64,000 bases of DNA from Xanthobacteraceae bacterium (GCA_019635635.1 JAHBZB010000002.1:1015204-1079203); one strand, 5' to 3'; positions 1 through 9,400 are shown, numbered from the stretch's first letter. The notes: generated from the sequence alone by a model not told the origin. Program-made: numbers and translations.

Positions 1-2
1 TC

Positions 3-1346
3 GTCAATCCGGCCGCCGCGCGCATGCTCGGCTGGAACGCGGACGATCTCGTCGGCAAGGACATGCACGAGACCGTGCATCACAGCCATTCCGACGGCTC
101 GCATTATCATAATCACGATTGCCCGATCTACGCGGCGTTCCGCGACGGCGCCGTGCATCAGGTCGCCGACGAAGTATTCTGGCGCAAGGACGGCTCGTTT
201 TTCTTCGTCGAGTATACCTCGACGCCGATCCGGGACCGCGGCGTCGTCGTCGGCGCGGTGATCGTGTTTCGCGACGTGACGCAGCGCTACGAGGCGGATG
301 CGAAACTGCGCGAAGCGCTCTCTGAAGTCGGCAGGCTTCGCGAAAAGCTCGAGCGCGAGAACGCTTATCTTCAGGAAGAAATCCGCATCGAAGGCAACCG
401 CCGCGACATCATCGGCAAGAGCCCGGCAATGCAGCAGATTCTCCGGCAGATCGAGATCGCGGCAGCTGCGCGTTCGAGCGTGCTGATCGCGGGCGAGGCC
501 GGAACAGGGAAAGAACTGATCGCGCGCACGATCCATGAAGCGAGCTTGCGGGGGGAGCATCCCTTCATCCGCGTGAACTGCGCGACACTCTCGCGGAGCG
601 GCGACGAATTGTTCGGGGCGCAGGGAAAGCCCGACAGCGGCCGCGTCGAGCTCGCGGACGGCGGTACGCTGTTTCTCGATGAAGTCGGCGACCTCTCGCC
701 TGACACACAGGACCGGCTGCTCGAACTCCTCATGCAGGAAATCGCGCGCCCCGAAGCCGGCGGAAAGCGCGGCTTCGACGTGCGCGTGATCGCGGCGAGC
801 AATCGCGACCTGCGCGCGGCGGCGCGGCGGGGCAGCTTCCGGGGCGAGTTATTCTATCGCCTCAACGTAATCGCGATCGAGGCGCCGGCGCTGCGCGAGC
901 GGCGCGAGGACATTCCGCTGCTGGCCGCGCATTTTATCGGCGGCGTCTCGCGGAAGCTGCGCGTGTCATCGACGCTCAAGATCGCCGACGCCGACATGCG
1001 GCGCATGTGTGAATACGACTGGCCGGGGAACGCGCGCGAATTGCAGAACGTGATCGAGCGCGGCGCGATGCTCGCCAAAGGCGGTGCCATGCGGATCGAT
1101 CTGCCGAAACCCGCGACCGCGCATCGCAGCGCCAACGCCGCAGCCCGTGTCGTCACCGAGGATGCGCGGCGCGAACGCGACCGCGCCAATATCCTCGCGG
1201 CGCTCGACGCCTGTGGCGGCAAGGTCTTCGGCCATGGCGGTGCGGCGGAGCTTTTGGACATCAAACCGACCACGCTCGCCTCCCGGATCAAGTCGCTCGG
1301 CATCCGCTACCGCAGGGGCGGCGCGCGCGAACAGCGCCCACACTGA
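3..1346 (+). CDS. PAS-domain AAA+ transcriptional regulator (sigma54-activator family, GAFTGA missing), 5' end outside window
   Basis: The reading frame is open from the left edge, so the N-terminus lies outside. The visible part begins inside a PAS domain with a His-rich stretch and a DxxCPI motif, followed by a short coiled coil (about 300-390), an AAA+ domain and a C-terminal Fis-type helix-turn-helix (about 1180-1310). Walker A GEAGTGK is at 492-512, Walker B FLDEVG at 672-689, and WPGNARELQN (sensor II) follows. Between ELFG and ELADGG there are about ten residues, where sigma54 activators usually have about seventeen including GAFTGA. That loop contacts sigma54, so this protein may not drive sigma54 promoters. 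The His/Cys-rich PAS domain suggests metal or redox sensing, which is inference. No partner gene is visible. Confidence 0.85.
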   Translation, partial: VNPAAARMLGWNADDLVGKDMHETVHHSHSDGSHYHNHDCPIYAAFRDGAVHQVADEVFWRKDGSFFFVEYTSTPIRDRGVVVGAVIVFRDVTQRYEADAKLREALSEVGRLREKLERENAYLQEEIRIEGNRRDIIGKSPAMQQILRQIEIAAAARSSVLIAGEAGTGKELIARTIHEASLRGEHPFIRVNCATLSRSGDELFGAQGKPDSGRVELADGGTLFLDEVGDLSPDTQDRLLELLMQEIARPEAGGKRGFDVRVIAASNRDLRAAARRGSFRGELFYRLNVIAIEAPALRERREDIPLLAAHFIGGVSRKLRVSSTLKIADADMRRMCEYDWPGNARELQNVIERGAMLAKGGAMRIDLPKPATAHRSANAAARVVTEDARRERDRANILAALDACGGKVFGHGGAAELLDIKPTTLASRIKSLGIRYRRGGAREQRPH

Positions 1347-1447
1347 TCTTCGCTGCAACGCAGCAGTTACCTCATCGTCCCAGTATCGCCCGCCACCGGC
1401 ATCTGTATACTTTGCGTAACTTTTCCGGCTGGCTGGCTTCCCCCGAC

Positions 1448-3154
1448 ATGAAACAGATCGTCGACGTGCTGCGGACGTTCTTCGCGCTCGCGATCCCCTA
1501 CTTCCGGTCGGAGGAGCGATGGCGCGCGCGATTTCTGCTCGTTGGTGTGATCGCAGCAGAGTTCGGCGTGGTCTACGGCCTCGTCGCCTTCAACCACTGG
1601 AACGCTTATTTCTTCAATGCGATCGACAATCGCGAATGGGATCGCTTCGCCTTTGCGCTGCTGCTGTTCGGCGGGATCGCGCTCTGGACCGCGATCGCGA
1701 CCATGGCCCAGTTCTATTTCGGCCAGACGCTGATCATGTGCTGGCGGCGCTGGATGACCGAGCAATATGTGAACCGCTGGATGGCCGCGGGCCGTCATTA
1801 TCAGATGCGCGTGCTCGGCCACGACGTCGACAACACACATCTGCGCATCGCCAACGACATCTTGATCTTTCTCCAGAAAACGCACGATCTAGGTTACAAT
1901 TTCCTCGGCAGCCTGATCGCGCTGGTCTCCTTCGCCTACATCCTATGGGGACTGTCGAGCGTCGCGCCTTTTGTCGTCTTCGGCGTCGATCTGGCATTTC
2001 CAGGCTATCTGTTCTGGATCGCGATTCTATACGCCGCGGCCGGCACGCTGATCGCGCATTGGATCGGCAAGCCACTGATCGGCTACAACTTCAATCAGCA
2101 GCGCTTCGAATCCGATTTTCGTTTCGCGATCACACGGGCGTGGGATCATTCCGAGCCGATCGCGCTGATGCGCGGCGAAAAGATCGAGCGCGAAGCGCTC
2201 GGCACGCGCTTTACCAATCTCGTGCAGAACTGGACGCGGCTGATCCGGCGGCAATCGGGCCTGACCTTTTTCACGACCGGCTACTCGCAGGTCTCGCTCG
2301 TGTTTCCGACGCTGGTCGCAAGCCCCGCATATTTCATGGGCGCGATCCCGCTCGGTTCGTTGATGCAAAGCTCGCTCGCGTTCCAGCGCGTCGATCTCGC
2401 CTTCGCGTTTTTCCTGCACTCCTATGCCAAAATCGCGGAATGGAAAGCGAGCATGGACCGCATCGCGCAGCTCGACGCAGCGCTTACACGGGTCGATGCG
2501 CCGCAGGCCGCCGCACAAATTTCACTTCATGACACCAACGCACGCGCGATCGAGGTCGAAAACCTCGTCGTCACGCTGCCCTCGGGCCGCGCGATCGCCA
2601 CGCTCGACAAGCTTTCGCTGCATGCCGGCGAGCGCGTGCTGCTGGCGGGACCGTCTGGCTCCGGCAAATCGAGCATCCTGCGCGCGATTGCGGGCGCATG
2701 GACGCCCGGCAAGGGCAAGGTGTCGCTGCCGCGAAACGGCCTCCTTGCGATGCCGCAACGCTTTTACTTTCCGCTCGGTTCGCTCAAGACCGTCATTACT
2801 TATCCGACGCCCGCGGAAGACGTCGATGACGCGCGGCTGCACGACGTATTGCGCCAGGTCGGCCTCGATCACCTGATCGAACGGCTCGGCGAGGAAGCCG
2901 AATGGGGCTCGATGCTATCCGGCGGCGAGCAACAGCGCGTCGCGTTCGCGCGCGCGATACTACGACGGCCTGCAATTCTTTTGCTGGACGACGCGGTTTC
3001 CAATCTCGACGGCGACGCCACAAAGCAAATGTACGACGCGCTCAAGCACAATCTTCCGGACGCGATGGTGATTTCGCTCGCGCGTACCGACGCCCTGCAA
3101 ACGCTACACGAACAAACCGTCATCCTGCCGCCGGTGCCGGCGCGCGCGAATTAA
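1448..3154 (+). CDS. ABC transporter, permease fused to ATPase (YddA / SbmA-BacA-like)
   Basis: A fused exporter-like ABC protein of 568 residues. The N-terminal half is an SbmA/BacA-like membrane domain (several hydrophobic segments, with the family-like NxWNxxFFNAID near the start) and the C-terminal half is a nucleotide-binding domain. Walker A GPSGSGKSS lies near 2649-2675, followed by a Q-loop glutamine and signature LSGGEQQR near 2917-2940. Two catalytic positions look altered: Walker B ends LLLDD instead of LLLDE, and the H-loop reads ISLARTD where family members have a histidine. An upstream TTG at 1412 is in frame, but ATG at 1448 gives the more normal N-terminus; neither has a clear Shine-Dalgarno. 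SbmA/BacA proteins import peptides or hydrophilic compounds; the substrate here is unknown. Confidence 0.8.
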   Translation: MKQIVDVLRTFFALAIPYFRSEERWRARFLLVGVIAAEFGVVYGLVAFNHWNAYFFNAIDNREWDRFAFALLLFGGIALWTAIATMAQFYFGQTLIMCWRRWMTEQYVNRWMAAGRHYQMRVLGHDVDNTHLRIANDILIFLQKTHDLGYNFLGSLIALVSFAYILWGLSSVAPFVVFGVDLAFPGYLFWIAILYAAAGTLIAHWIGKPLIGYNFNQQRFESDFRFAITRAWDHSEPIALMRGEKIEREALGTRFTNLVQNWTRLIRRQSGLTFFTTGYSQVSLVFPTLVASPAYFMGAIPLGSLMQSSLAFQRVDLAFAFFLHSYAKIAEWKASMDRIAQLDAALTRVDAPQAAAQISLHDTNARAIEVENLVVTLPSGRAIATLDKLSLHAGERVLLAGPSGSGKSSILRAIAGAWTPGKGKVSLPRNGLLAMPQRFYFPLGSLKTVITYPTPAEDVDDARLHDVLRQVGLDHLIERLGEEAEWGSMLSGGEQQRVAFARAILRRPAILLLDDAVSNLDGDATKQMYDALKHNLPDAMVISLARTDALQTLHEQTVILPPVPARAN

Positions 3155-3169
3155 AGGGGGAACTGCCAA

Positions 3170-3736
3170 ATGGGTAAGATGAGCTACTACACCGACTTCT
3201 GGGGCATGAATTACGACATGTGCCCCTGCGACGTGCATGTCACCGACTATCTGGAGGCGCGCGATATCAAGGACGCGAACGTCTTTCACTTCGGTACCGG
3301 CACACATCACCATGTTGGCGTCCGCTGCTACGATAACGGCTCCGGCAACCGCGTGCTCGGCATCACCGCGTCGGTCGAGGAAGCGGAGGCCTATGTGAAG
3401 CTTGCGATCGAGCGGCCGGAAGTCTCCAAGGGCTATAAAGCCTTCTTCGGCGACATCTATGTGCTGGAGCCGAAGCTCTTGCCGAATTTCGACGCGGTCG
3501 CGCTCGTGCACCTGTGCGAATTCCGCGCGCCTGCGATGGATGACTACGGCGGACTCACCGACCGGCAACTGATCGACCTCTTTGTCGCCAAGCTCAACCC
3601 GGGCGGCCACATGATTTTTTACACGAAGTCGATGGCCTGGGACCGCGCGCAGCCGGTGGTCGAGCAATGGGCGAAGGATGCGGGATTCGAGAAGACGGAG
3701 GAGTTCAAGACGCTCGCCATCTACCGAAAGAAGTGA
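3170..3736 (+). CDS. Methyltransferase-like protein of unknown function
   Basis: A 188-residue soluble protein with a strong Shine-Dalgarno (aaaggggg) ahead of ATG, 15 bp after the ABC transporter, so the two may be cotranscribed. A glycine turn FGTGTHHH near residue 43, an acidic turn and a late LNPGGHMIFYTK segment recall the SAM-binding Rossmann fold of class I methyltransferases. The usual GxGxG motif I is degenerate and three histidines follow it. I do not recognise a named family. A methyltransferase-like fold is the best guess; activity is uncertain. Confidence 0.6.
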   Translation: MGKMSYYTDFWGMNYDMCPCDVHVTDYLEARDIKDANVFHFGTGTHHHVGVRCYDNGSGNRVLGITASVEEAEAYVKLAIERPEVSKGYKAFFGDIYVLEPKLLPNFDAVALVHLCEFRAPAMDDYGGLTDRQLIDLFVAKLNPGGHMIFYTKSMAWDRAQPVVEQWAKDAGFEKTEEFKTLAIYRKK

Positions 3737-3832
3737 GGCGAGCCCAGCCCTGCGCGCGGCACTGGCATTGATCGAACGCAATAGCTGCCACAATTCTTTG
3801 CGTTACTCTTGAGCCAGAAAAGGACTCGGATC

Positions 3833-4291
3833 TTGAGTATTCCCGTGACCAGCGCTGCGCCCTCGCCGCTCGACGGCGCGCGGCTCGATTCGGTAAACGA
3901 GGACACGATCCATGCGCTTGTCCACGGCTTCTACGACGCGGTCAGGCGCGACGACCTGATCGGACCGATTTTTGAGCGCGAGGTCGCCGCCGGCAAATGG
4001 CCGGTTCATCTCGATAAAATGTGCGCGTTCTGGTCCTCGCTGCTCCTGAAAACGCGGCGCTATCAGGGACGCCCGCTCTCGCCGCATCTGCGTATCCCCG
4101 AACTCTCGAACGAGCATTTCCAGCGCTGGCTATCTCTGTTTGGCGCGACCGCGGCAAAGGTCTTCAATGCGCAAGACGCTGCCGCCGTCACAGCGCTCGC
4201 GGAAAAAATCGCACAAAGTTTTAGGCTTTCGATTGCATTTCAGCGCGGCGAGGATACGACCAAGCTCACGCCGCTCTCGGCCGGCGCCTGA
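3833..4291 (+). CDS. Group III truncated haemoglobin
   Basis: The protein matches the class III 2/2 haemoglobins (as in Campylobacter Ctb): FYDAVRRDDLIGPIFE in the B/C helices, an FW pair in the distal region (CAFWSSLLL), and ELSNEHFQRWLSLF, whose histidine is the expected proximal haem ligand. Group III globins are single-domain cytoplasmic haem proteins linked to NO or oxygen chemistry. The TTG at 3833 has a good Shine-Dalgarno (aaaagga, 3818-3824) at 8 nt; a TTG at 3809 and a GTG at 3845 are also in frame. The next membrane gene follows by 16 bp and may share the transcript. Confidence 0.85.
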   Translation: MSIPVTSAAPSPLDGARLDSVNEDTIHALVHGFYDAVRRDDLIGPIFEREVAAGKWPVHLDKMCAFWSSLLLKTRRYQGRPLSPHLRIPELSNEHFQRWLSLFGATAAKVFNAQDAAAVTALAEKIAQSFRLSIAFQRGEDTTKLTPLSAGA

Positions 4292-4307
4292 TCCGGAGGA
4301 CTATTTC

Positions 4308-4751
4308 GTGACCCTGCAAATCGGAAATCGCGTGCTCGCGCTGTTTTGCGCGCTCTGGGCAGGCATCGTGATCGGCGTCTCCTTCATCGCCACGGTGGCG
4401 AAATTCGCGGCGGTCTCGCTGACGCGTCCGGTCGCGCTCGATGTCGGCGCGCATACTTTCGCCATGCTGGCCCGGATCGAATGGGGGCTTGCGATCGTGC
4501 TTGCGCTCCTGATCTTCGCGGCGCGCGTGACGAGGGTCAGGCTGCTGCTGCTCGGGCTGGTGGTTGCGATCCTGCTTGGCGAAGCGATCTGGCTGTTTCC
4601 TGCACTCAACACCCGTACCGCGCTCGTAATCGCGGGCGAGACGCTGCCGCCCTCGCCGCTGCATGCGATCTCGGTCGCAGCCGAATCCTCGAAGGTGATC
4701 CTGCTTGCGCTGTTCGCCGCGATCGAACTGAAGGCAATAAAAATCCGCTGA
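4308..4751 (+). CDS. Small four-helix integral membrane protein, unknown function
   Basis: A 147-residue protein with about four hydrophobic helices separated by short polar turns. GTG at 4308 follows a clear Shine-Dalgarno (ggagg near 4295-4299). The frame is also open further upstream, but that part overlaps the globin in another frame and is not credible. The arrangement loosely recalls DUF4149-type proteins, without a diagnostic motif. Its close spacing behind the haemoglobin gene suggests cotranscription. Function unknown. Confidence 0.65.
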   Translation: MTLQIGNRVLALFCALWAGIVIGVSFIATVAKFAAVSLTRPVALDVGAHTFAMLARIEWGLAIVLALLIFAARVTRVRLLLLGLVVAILLGEAIWLFPALNTRTALVIAGETLPPSPLHAISVAAESSKVILLALFAAIELKAIKIR

Positions 4752-4831
4752 AGCTGCGTCCGGTTTGCGCTGCCGCAACGAATTCTGAACGCTTTCGTGG
4801 AACGAAGCCTCTCCACGAAAGTTCGCAGGAC

Positions 4832-5026
4832 ATGCCAGACAGAAATGACAGCTTCATCTGCTTCGTGCAGGGGCACGGCGCGCAGTATTCGTCGAGCCCC
4901 GCCATGCGGAAGGCCGAAAAGGCCGGGCAGTCGCCGGCATCCTGGACGCTCGCGGACGCGCGCAAGCGGGCCGCCGAGCAACTTGCCTTCCAGCGGACCG
5001 CGAAGAAACTGCCTGAGAAGAAATAG
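4832..5026 (+). CDS. Small hypothetical protein (64 aa)
   Basis: A 64-residue frame beginning MPDRNDSFICF, with a mostly helical, Ala/Lys-rich C-terminal half ending KKLPEKK. Position is plausible, between the membrane protein and tRNA-His with no competing gene, and the composition is protein-like. The ribosome binding site is weak because the aggac lies too near the ATG. No family recognised. Confidence 0.45.
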   Translation: MPDRNDSFICFVQGHGAQYSSSPAMRKAEKAGQSPASWTLADARKRAAEQLAFQRTAKKLPEKK

Positions 5027-5040
5027 GCTTTGGCTTGAAG

Positions 5041-5117
5041 TGGTACAGCAGGGTGGACTTGAACCACCGACCTCCGGTTCCACAGACCGGCGCTCTAACC
5101 AACTGAGCTACTGCTGC
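5041..5117 (-). tRNA. tRNA-His (GTG anticodon)
   Basis: On the minus strand the acceptor arms GCAGCAG and CTGCTGT flank a normal D arm, an anticodon stem CCGGT/ACCGG with loop CTGTGGA (anticodon GTG), a T arm with GGTTCAAGTCC, and an encoded CCA. The discriminator is A73, position 72 is U facing G1, and the base before G1 is T, so there is no encoded G-1. This matches the non-canonical tRNA-His described in many alphaproteobacteria, whose HisRS does not need G-1:C73. Confidence 0.96.
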
Positions 5118-5215
5118 ACAAATGCCGCCCGGCCTTTCCGGGCCCCGGCGCGCGGAAAGTCTTACAAACCGCCGTGCAATGCAAGGGTTTAGCAAAAAGC
5201 CCCGCAAAAACAGCA

Positions 5216-5239
5216 AAGCCCGGCCGCGAGGCCGGGCTT
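5216..5239 (-). terminator. Rho-independent terminator after the first phasin
   Basis: A perfect 8-bp GC stem (GCCCGGCC at 5218-5225, GGCCGGGC at 5230-5237) with a four-base loop, extended by two A-T pairs. Read on the minus strand it lies 22 bp past the phasin stop and is followed by TTTGCTGTTTTT. A weaker T-run also lies on the plus side. Confidence 0.8.
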
Positions 5240-5261
5240 CGGGATTTTTAACGGATCCGGC

Positions 5262-5687
5262 TCAGGCCGAAAACTTGAAGCTCTTCGACACGCCGGTCTT
5301 GATCGGCTCCGAAGTCTCGGTGGCGATCTTCTGGGCGAGCGACGACAGTTCCTTGGCCTGCGCGGAAAGCGCCTCGAACTGCGCACGGAAATGCGCGGTC
5401 GAGATTTCGGCCGCTTCGGCGAGCGTCTTGGTGCCGAACATCGCGGTCGTGAAGTCGAACGACGCGTTGACGTTGGCGCGGAGCGCTTCGAGCGCCTTCA
5501 TGTTGAACTCGGTCGCGCCCTTGGACGCGGCGGTATAGGTGGTCTCAAGAAGATCGGTCGTGTCTTCGGCGGCCGCCTTCATCTTGTCGTAGCCTTCCTT
5601 GGCCTGCTTCACGCCCTTCTCGGCGATCTCGCGGACCATTTCGGGCACTTCCATTTTCGGCATTTCGAATTTGGGCATCTCGGTCAT
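5262..5687 (-). CDS. Phasin family protein (PHA granule-associated)
   Basis: A 141-residue, almost wholly helical protein with the phasin pattern: a short N-terminal PKFEMPKMEVPEMV repeat, then amphipathic helices containing ALEALRANVNASFDF and a long Ala/Glu/Lys-rich C-terminal half. Phasins coat polyhydroxyalkanoate granules and control their size and number. The ATG at 5687 has a Shine-Dalgarno-like aggga upstream; the frame stays open much further but covers the neighbouring phasin and is discarded. A second phasin lies upstream in the same direction. No PHA synthase or depolymerase is in the window. Confidence 0.85.
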   Translation of the reverse strand: MTEMPKFEMPKMEVPEMVREIAEKGVKQAKEGYDKMKAAAEDTTDLLETTYTAASKGATEFNMKALEALRANVNASFDFTTAMFGTKTLAEAAEISTAHFRAQFEALSAQAKELSSLAQKIATETSEPIKTGVSKSFKFSA

Positions 5688-5779
5688 GGCTATGGTTTCC
5701 CTGCCTGGACAAAAACACGCGCGGGACGCATCGGCCCGCGGCTCCACCAGTATTGGGATAACCCGATAGCACGGATTTT

Positions 5780-5806
5780 GTTGCATCGCAACATAACTAT
5801 TGCAAT
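5780..5806. promoter_or_regulatory. Candidate PhaR operator upstream of the first phasin gene
   Basis: The gap between the two phasin genes holds GTTGC-ATC-GCAAC (5780-5792) and, ten bases on, the palindrome ATTGCAAT (5799-5806). PhaR, the repressor of phasin genes, is known to bind TGC-rich sites with TGC/GCA dyads in Paracoccus and Cupriavidus. Position about 95-110 bp before the phasin ATG fits a promoter-proximal operator. The assignment is inference. Confidence 0.45.
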
Positions 5807-5829
5807 GCACCACAAAGTAGAAAGAGAAC

Positions 5830-6210
5830 CTAGCTGCGCGGCTTGGTCGCTTCTCGGGCTGCCGTCTGCATCTGCTCGCCCATGACCTTCGACTGGTCGG
5901 CGAGCTTCTGCATGGTCTGCTTCGCGAATTCGCTCTGGAGCTGCATGATCTCCTGCGGGTCGCGCGCGCGCACCAGCTTCTCGGCGAAGGCGAAGGCGGC
6001 GGCCACGTTTTCTTCCGCAAATCCAAGCGCCTGGCGGCCTACATCGCGGGCGCCAGAGGTCGCGGCGTCGGTCTGGCTCTCGACCGCGCTCATCGCCTTG
6101 GAGGCCTGGCTGATATAATTGTCGAAAGCGGTCTTGGCCTGCTCGACGCTTTTCTCGGCGAAAGCCCGCATCTCCTGCGGAATCTCGAAACCCGGAACCT
6201 TTCCGAACAT
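5830..6210 (-). CDS. Second phasin family protein
   Basis: A 126-residue helical protein with the Pfam phasin-type core: an N-terminal FEIPQEMRAFAEKSVEQAKTAF segment, a central segment on RQALGFAEENVAAAFAFAEKLV and a C-terminal LQSEFAKQTMQKLADQ helix. It is encoded 142 bp upstream of the first phasin, in the same orientation, so the pair looks like an old tandem duplication. The intervening palindromes suggest the downstream copy has its own promoter. Confidence 0.85.
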   Translation of the reverse strand: MFGKVPGFEIPQEMRAFAEKSVEQAKTAFDNYISQASKAMSAVESQTDAATSGARDVGRQALGFAEENVAAAFAFAEKLVRARDPQEIMQLQSEFAKQTMQKLADQSKVMGEQMQTAAREATKPRS

Positions 6211-6435
6211 CGCTTTTCTCCCGTCCTCGCTCCCGAAGCCATAACGCTACGCGGCCTCAAGCCGGCGCTCAACCGTTTTGAAACGAGATGTGGCGGATTA
6301 ACCTTGCGGGACAAAGGTTTCGGGGACGATCCGGGCGGGAATAGCTTTCCGGGCAGGCCCAAATTATGAAGAAAGCGTAAATCCGGGCTTTAAACTTGGC
6401 CAAAGACAGGCCCGGACCCCGCGTTGGAAAGTTGG

Positions 6436-9400
6436 ATGAGCTCGTTTCCGGCCTTCGCCGAACTACTCGCCGAGCCGAAGCTCGCGGCGCTGATCCTCGA
6501 TCCGGCGCCAGTGCTGGTGTTCGACCCGGAAGGCCGGCTTCGCTTCGCGAACCGCGCCGCAGTTTCGGCCTATGGCGCAGGCTCGCTCACCGAACTGATC
6601 GGCAAAAGCGAAACGCTGTTCGGCGAGATGCCGGACACCGCACGCGAATTTGCGGAAACCCTCCCGCTCAACGGTCCCTATCGCCGCGAGGCGATTGCGC
6701 TTGCGAAGAATACCGAGACTTTCCGCTGCGAGCGGATCGGTCTTTCGGACGGCATCGAGGCGGTCGTGTTCACGGGACTGGCGCGCGAGCGCTCGGACGG
6801 CAATCTCGGCAAGGCGTTCCTGCCGCTGATCGGCGGCGAGAGCACGCCATTCGCCCTCTTCGACCAGGACGGCAAATCGCTTGCCGCGAACCCGATGGCG
6901 GCCGCGATTCTGGGTTCGGCCGAAACGCTTGCGGGTCTCAACGCCGCGGCGGCGCCCGCGCTTTCGGACGTAAATGCCAAAGGCTTCGGCGAAATCTCCT
7001 TCGGCGTGCTGAAAATCCTGCTTCGGAAATTCGACTTCGGCTCGCGGAGCCTGATGCTCGCCTCGTTTACGCAGCCGGAGCGGACGAGCGCACCGGAAGC
7101 CGAAGCAGCGCCTCCACTTGTGAGCGAAGAAAAACGCGAAGAAGAAAAAGCCGCGCGCACGCCGGCACAGTTCGCAACTCCCACCAACGACAATGTCGGC
7201 TGGCAGGTGCCGCCTGCGAAAGAAACCGAATCCGCGCCCGAGCCTTCGCCCGCTTCGCAAAGTGCGGCCCCGGAGATTCCGGCCGCCGACATCGACGAGG
7301 TCACGCCCGAAGAGGTCGAGGAATTCTGGGCCGAGGTCGAGGACACGAAAGACGTGCCCACTTCGCGCGTCTCGCTGCGCGAACCGCCGAAGCCCGCTCC
7401 GGTGCCCACCAAACGCGCGCCCTCGCGTTTCGTCTGGCAACTCGACGAAGATGGAAAATTCACGAGCGTTTCGCACGATCTCGCCGAAGCGGTGGGTGAA
7501 GCAAACGCCGCACGCCTCGGCGAAGACTGGCTGCTGCTTGCCGCGCGTACCGGACTTGCCAATACGAATTCCCTGTTCTTGGCCTTGAAGCGGCGCGACA
7601 CCTGGTCCGGCGTTTCGGTGCTGTGGCCGGTGGAAGGCACGGAAACCGCGCGCCCGGTCGATCTCGCGGCCCTGCCGGTATTCGACCGCGAGCGCAATTT
7701 TCTCGGCTATCGCGGCTTCGGGGTGTTCCGCGAGGCAATCCCCTTCATCGCGAAAATAAAGACTACGACCGCAGAAGAAACGACGGAAGAAACCGCCGCC
7801 AACGACGAGTTTCCGCTTTCGCACGAGCCGGTCGAGGAAGCGCCAGCGCCGGAAGCACTCGTCGACCAAATGCCTAACGCACAGCCGGAGAACGAGCCGC
7901 CTGCGCTTGAAGTGCAGGATCGCGTGATCCGCGTGCGCCCGCCGGAGAACGAAAACCGCTCGACGCTCTCGCCCAAGGAACAGACCAATTTCCGCGAAAT
8001 CGGCCGCGTGCTCTCCCGCGAAACGCTCGAGAAAGAGCGCGAGCGCGCGAGCCGCGAACTTGGGCAGGCGATGGGCATTCGCGGCGAGCAGCCGCGCGAA
8101 GACCACGCGCCGAAATCGCACGATATTCCTGCGCAAGACCTTGCCGAACCGCTGGTACGCAAACCGGAAGAGCCGGCCCCGCTCCTGCCCGCGGCTCCCG
8201 ATCTTTCGGGTGCGAGCGAACGCGCACTGATGGACCGGCTGCCGCTCGGCATCGCAGTGCATCGCGACGAGAAACTGCTTTACGCGAACCGCGCGCTGCT
8301 CGACTGGACCGGGGCGGAATCGATCGAAGCGCTGGCGACAAACGGCGGCCTCGACCGCATCTTCTCCGGCGCAACCGCGCCAGCCGAAAACACCGATCCG
8401 ACGATCCCGCGCACGCTTGCGGTGCAGGGCCCGGACCGCGAGCCGATCCCGGTCGAGACGCGGCTCTTTTCGACGCCGTGGTACGGCCAGTCTGCGCTGG
8501 TTTACGTGCTGCGCCGCGCCAATGCCGGCTTCGACGAGCGGCGCGAAACTGTCGAGCGCGCGCTACGTTCTGCGGAAGCGGCTACCCGCGAACAACAAGC
8601 GATCCTCGATACCGCGACCGACGGCGTCCTGATCATCGACCGCGACGGCAAGATCGCCGGCATGAACAAGTCGGCGGAGGCGCTGTTCGGCTTCGACTTC
8701 GCGGAAATCCAGAATTCGTCCTTTACGATGCTGTTCGCGCCCGAAAGCCACCGCGCCGCAGTCGATTATCTCGACAAGCTCGCTTCGAACGGTGTCGCCA
8801 GCATCCTCAACGATGGCCGCGAAGTCGTGGGCCGCGAGCGCAACGGCGGGCTCATTCCGCTGTTCATGAATCTCGGCAAGGTCGGTGACAATAACGAAAA
8901 ATTCTGCGCGGTGCTGCGCGACATCACGCAGTGGAAGCGCGCGGAAGAAGAACTCACCGGCGCGCGCCGTCAGGCCGAACAGGCCAACTCGCACAAGTCC
9001 GACTTCCTCGCGAAAATCAGCCACGAAATGCGCACGCCGCTCAATGCCATCATCGGCTTCGCGGAAGTCATGATGGAAGAGCGCTTCGGCCCGATCGGTT
9101 CGGACCGCTACCGCGAGTACCTGAAGGACATTCATCAGTCCGGCGGACATCTGATTTCGCTCATCAACGACCTGCTCGACCTCTCCAAGATCGAGGCGGG
9201 CAAGTTGGAGCTGAATTTCGTCAGCGTCGATCTCAACGACATCGCGAAGCAGTGCATGTCCACGATGCAGCCGCAGGCGAACCGCGAGCGCATCATCATC
9301 CGCAGCGCGCTCGCCGAGCATCTCCCCCCCGTGGTCGCGGACGAGCGCTCGATCCGCCAGATCGTGCTGAACCTGCTCTCCAACTCGGTGAAGTTCACCA

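Noticed and set aside
6463-8262. A minus-strand frame of about 600 codons opposite the histidine kinase
   Set aside because: Arg- and Phe-rich low-complexity shadow frame of the Glu/Pro-rich linkers; no ribosome binding site or family resemblance.
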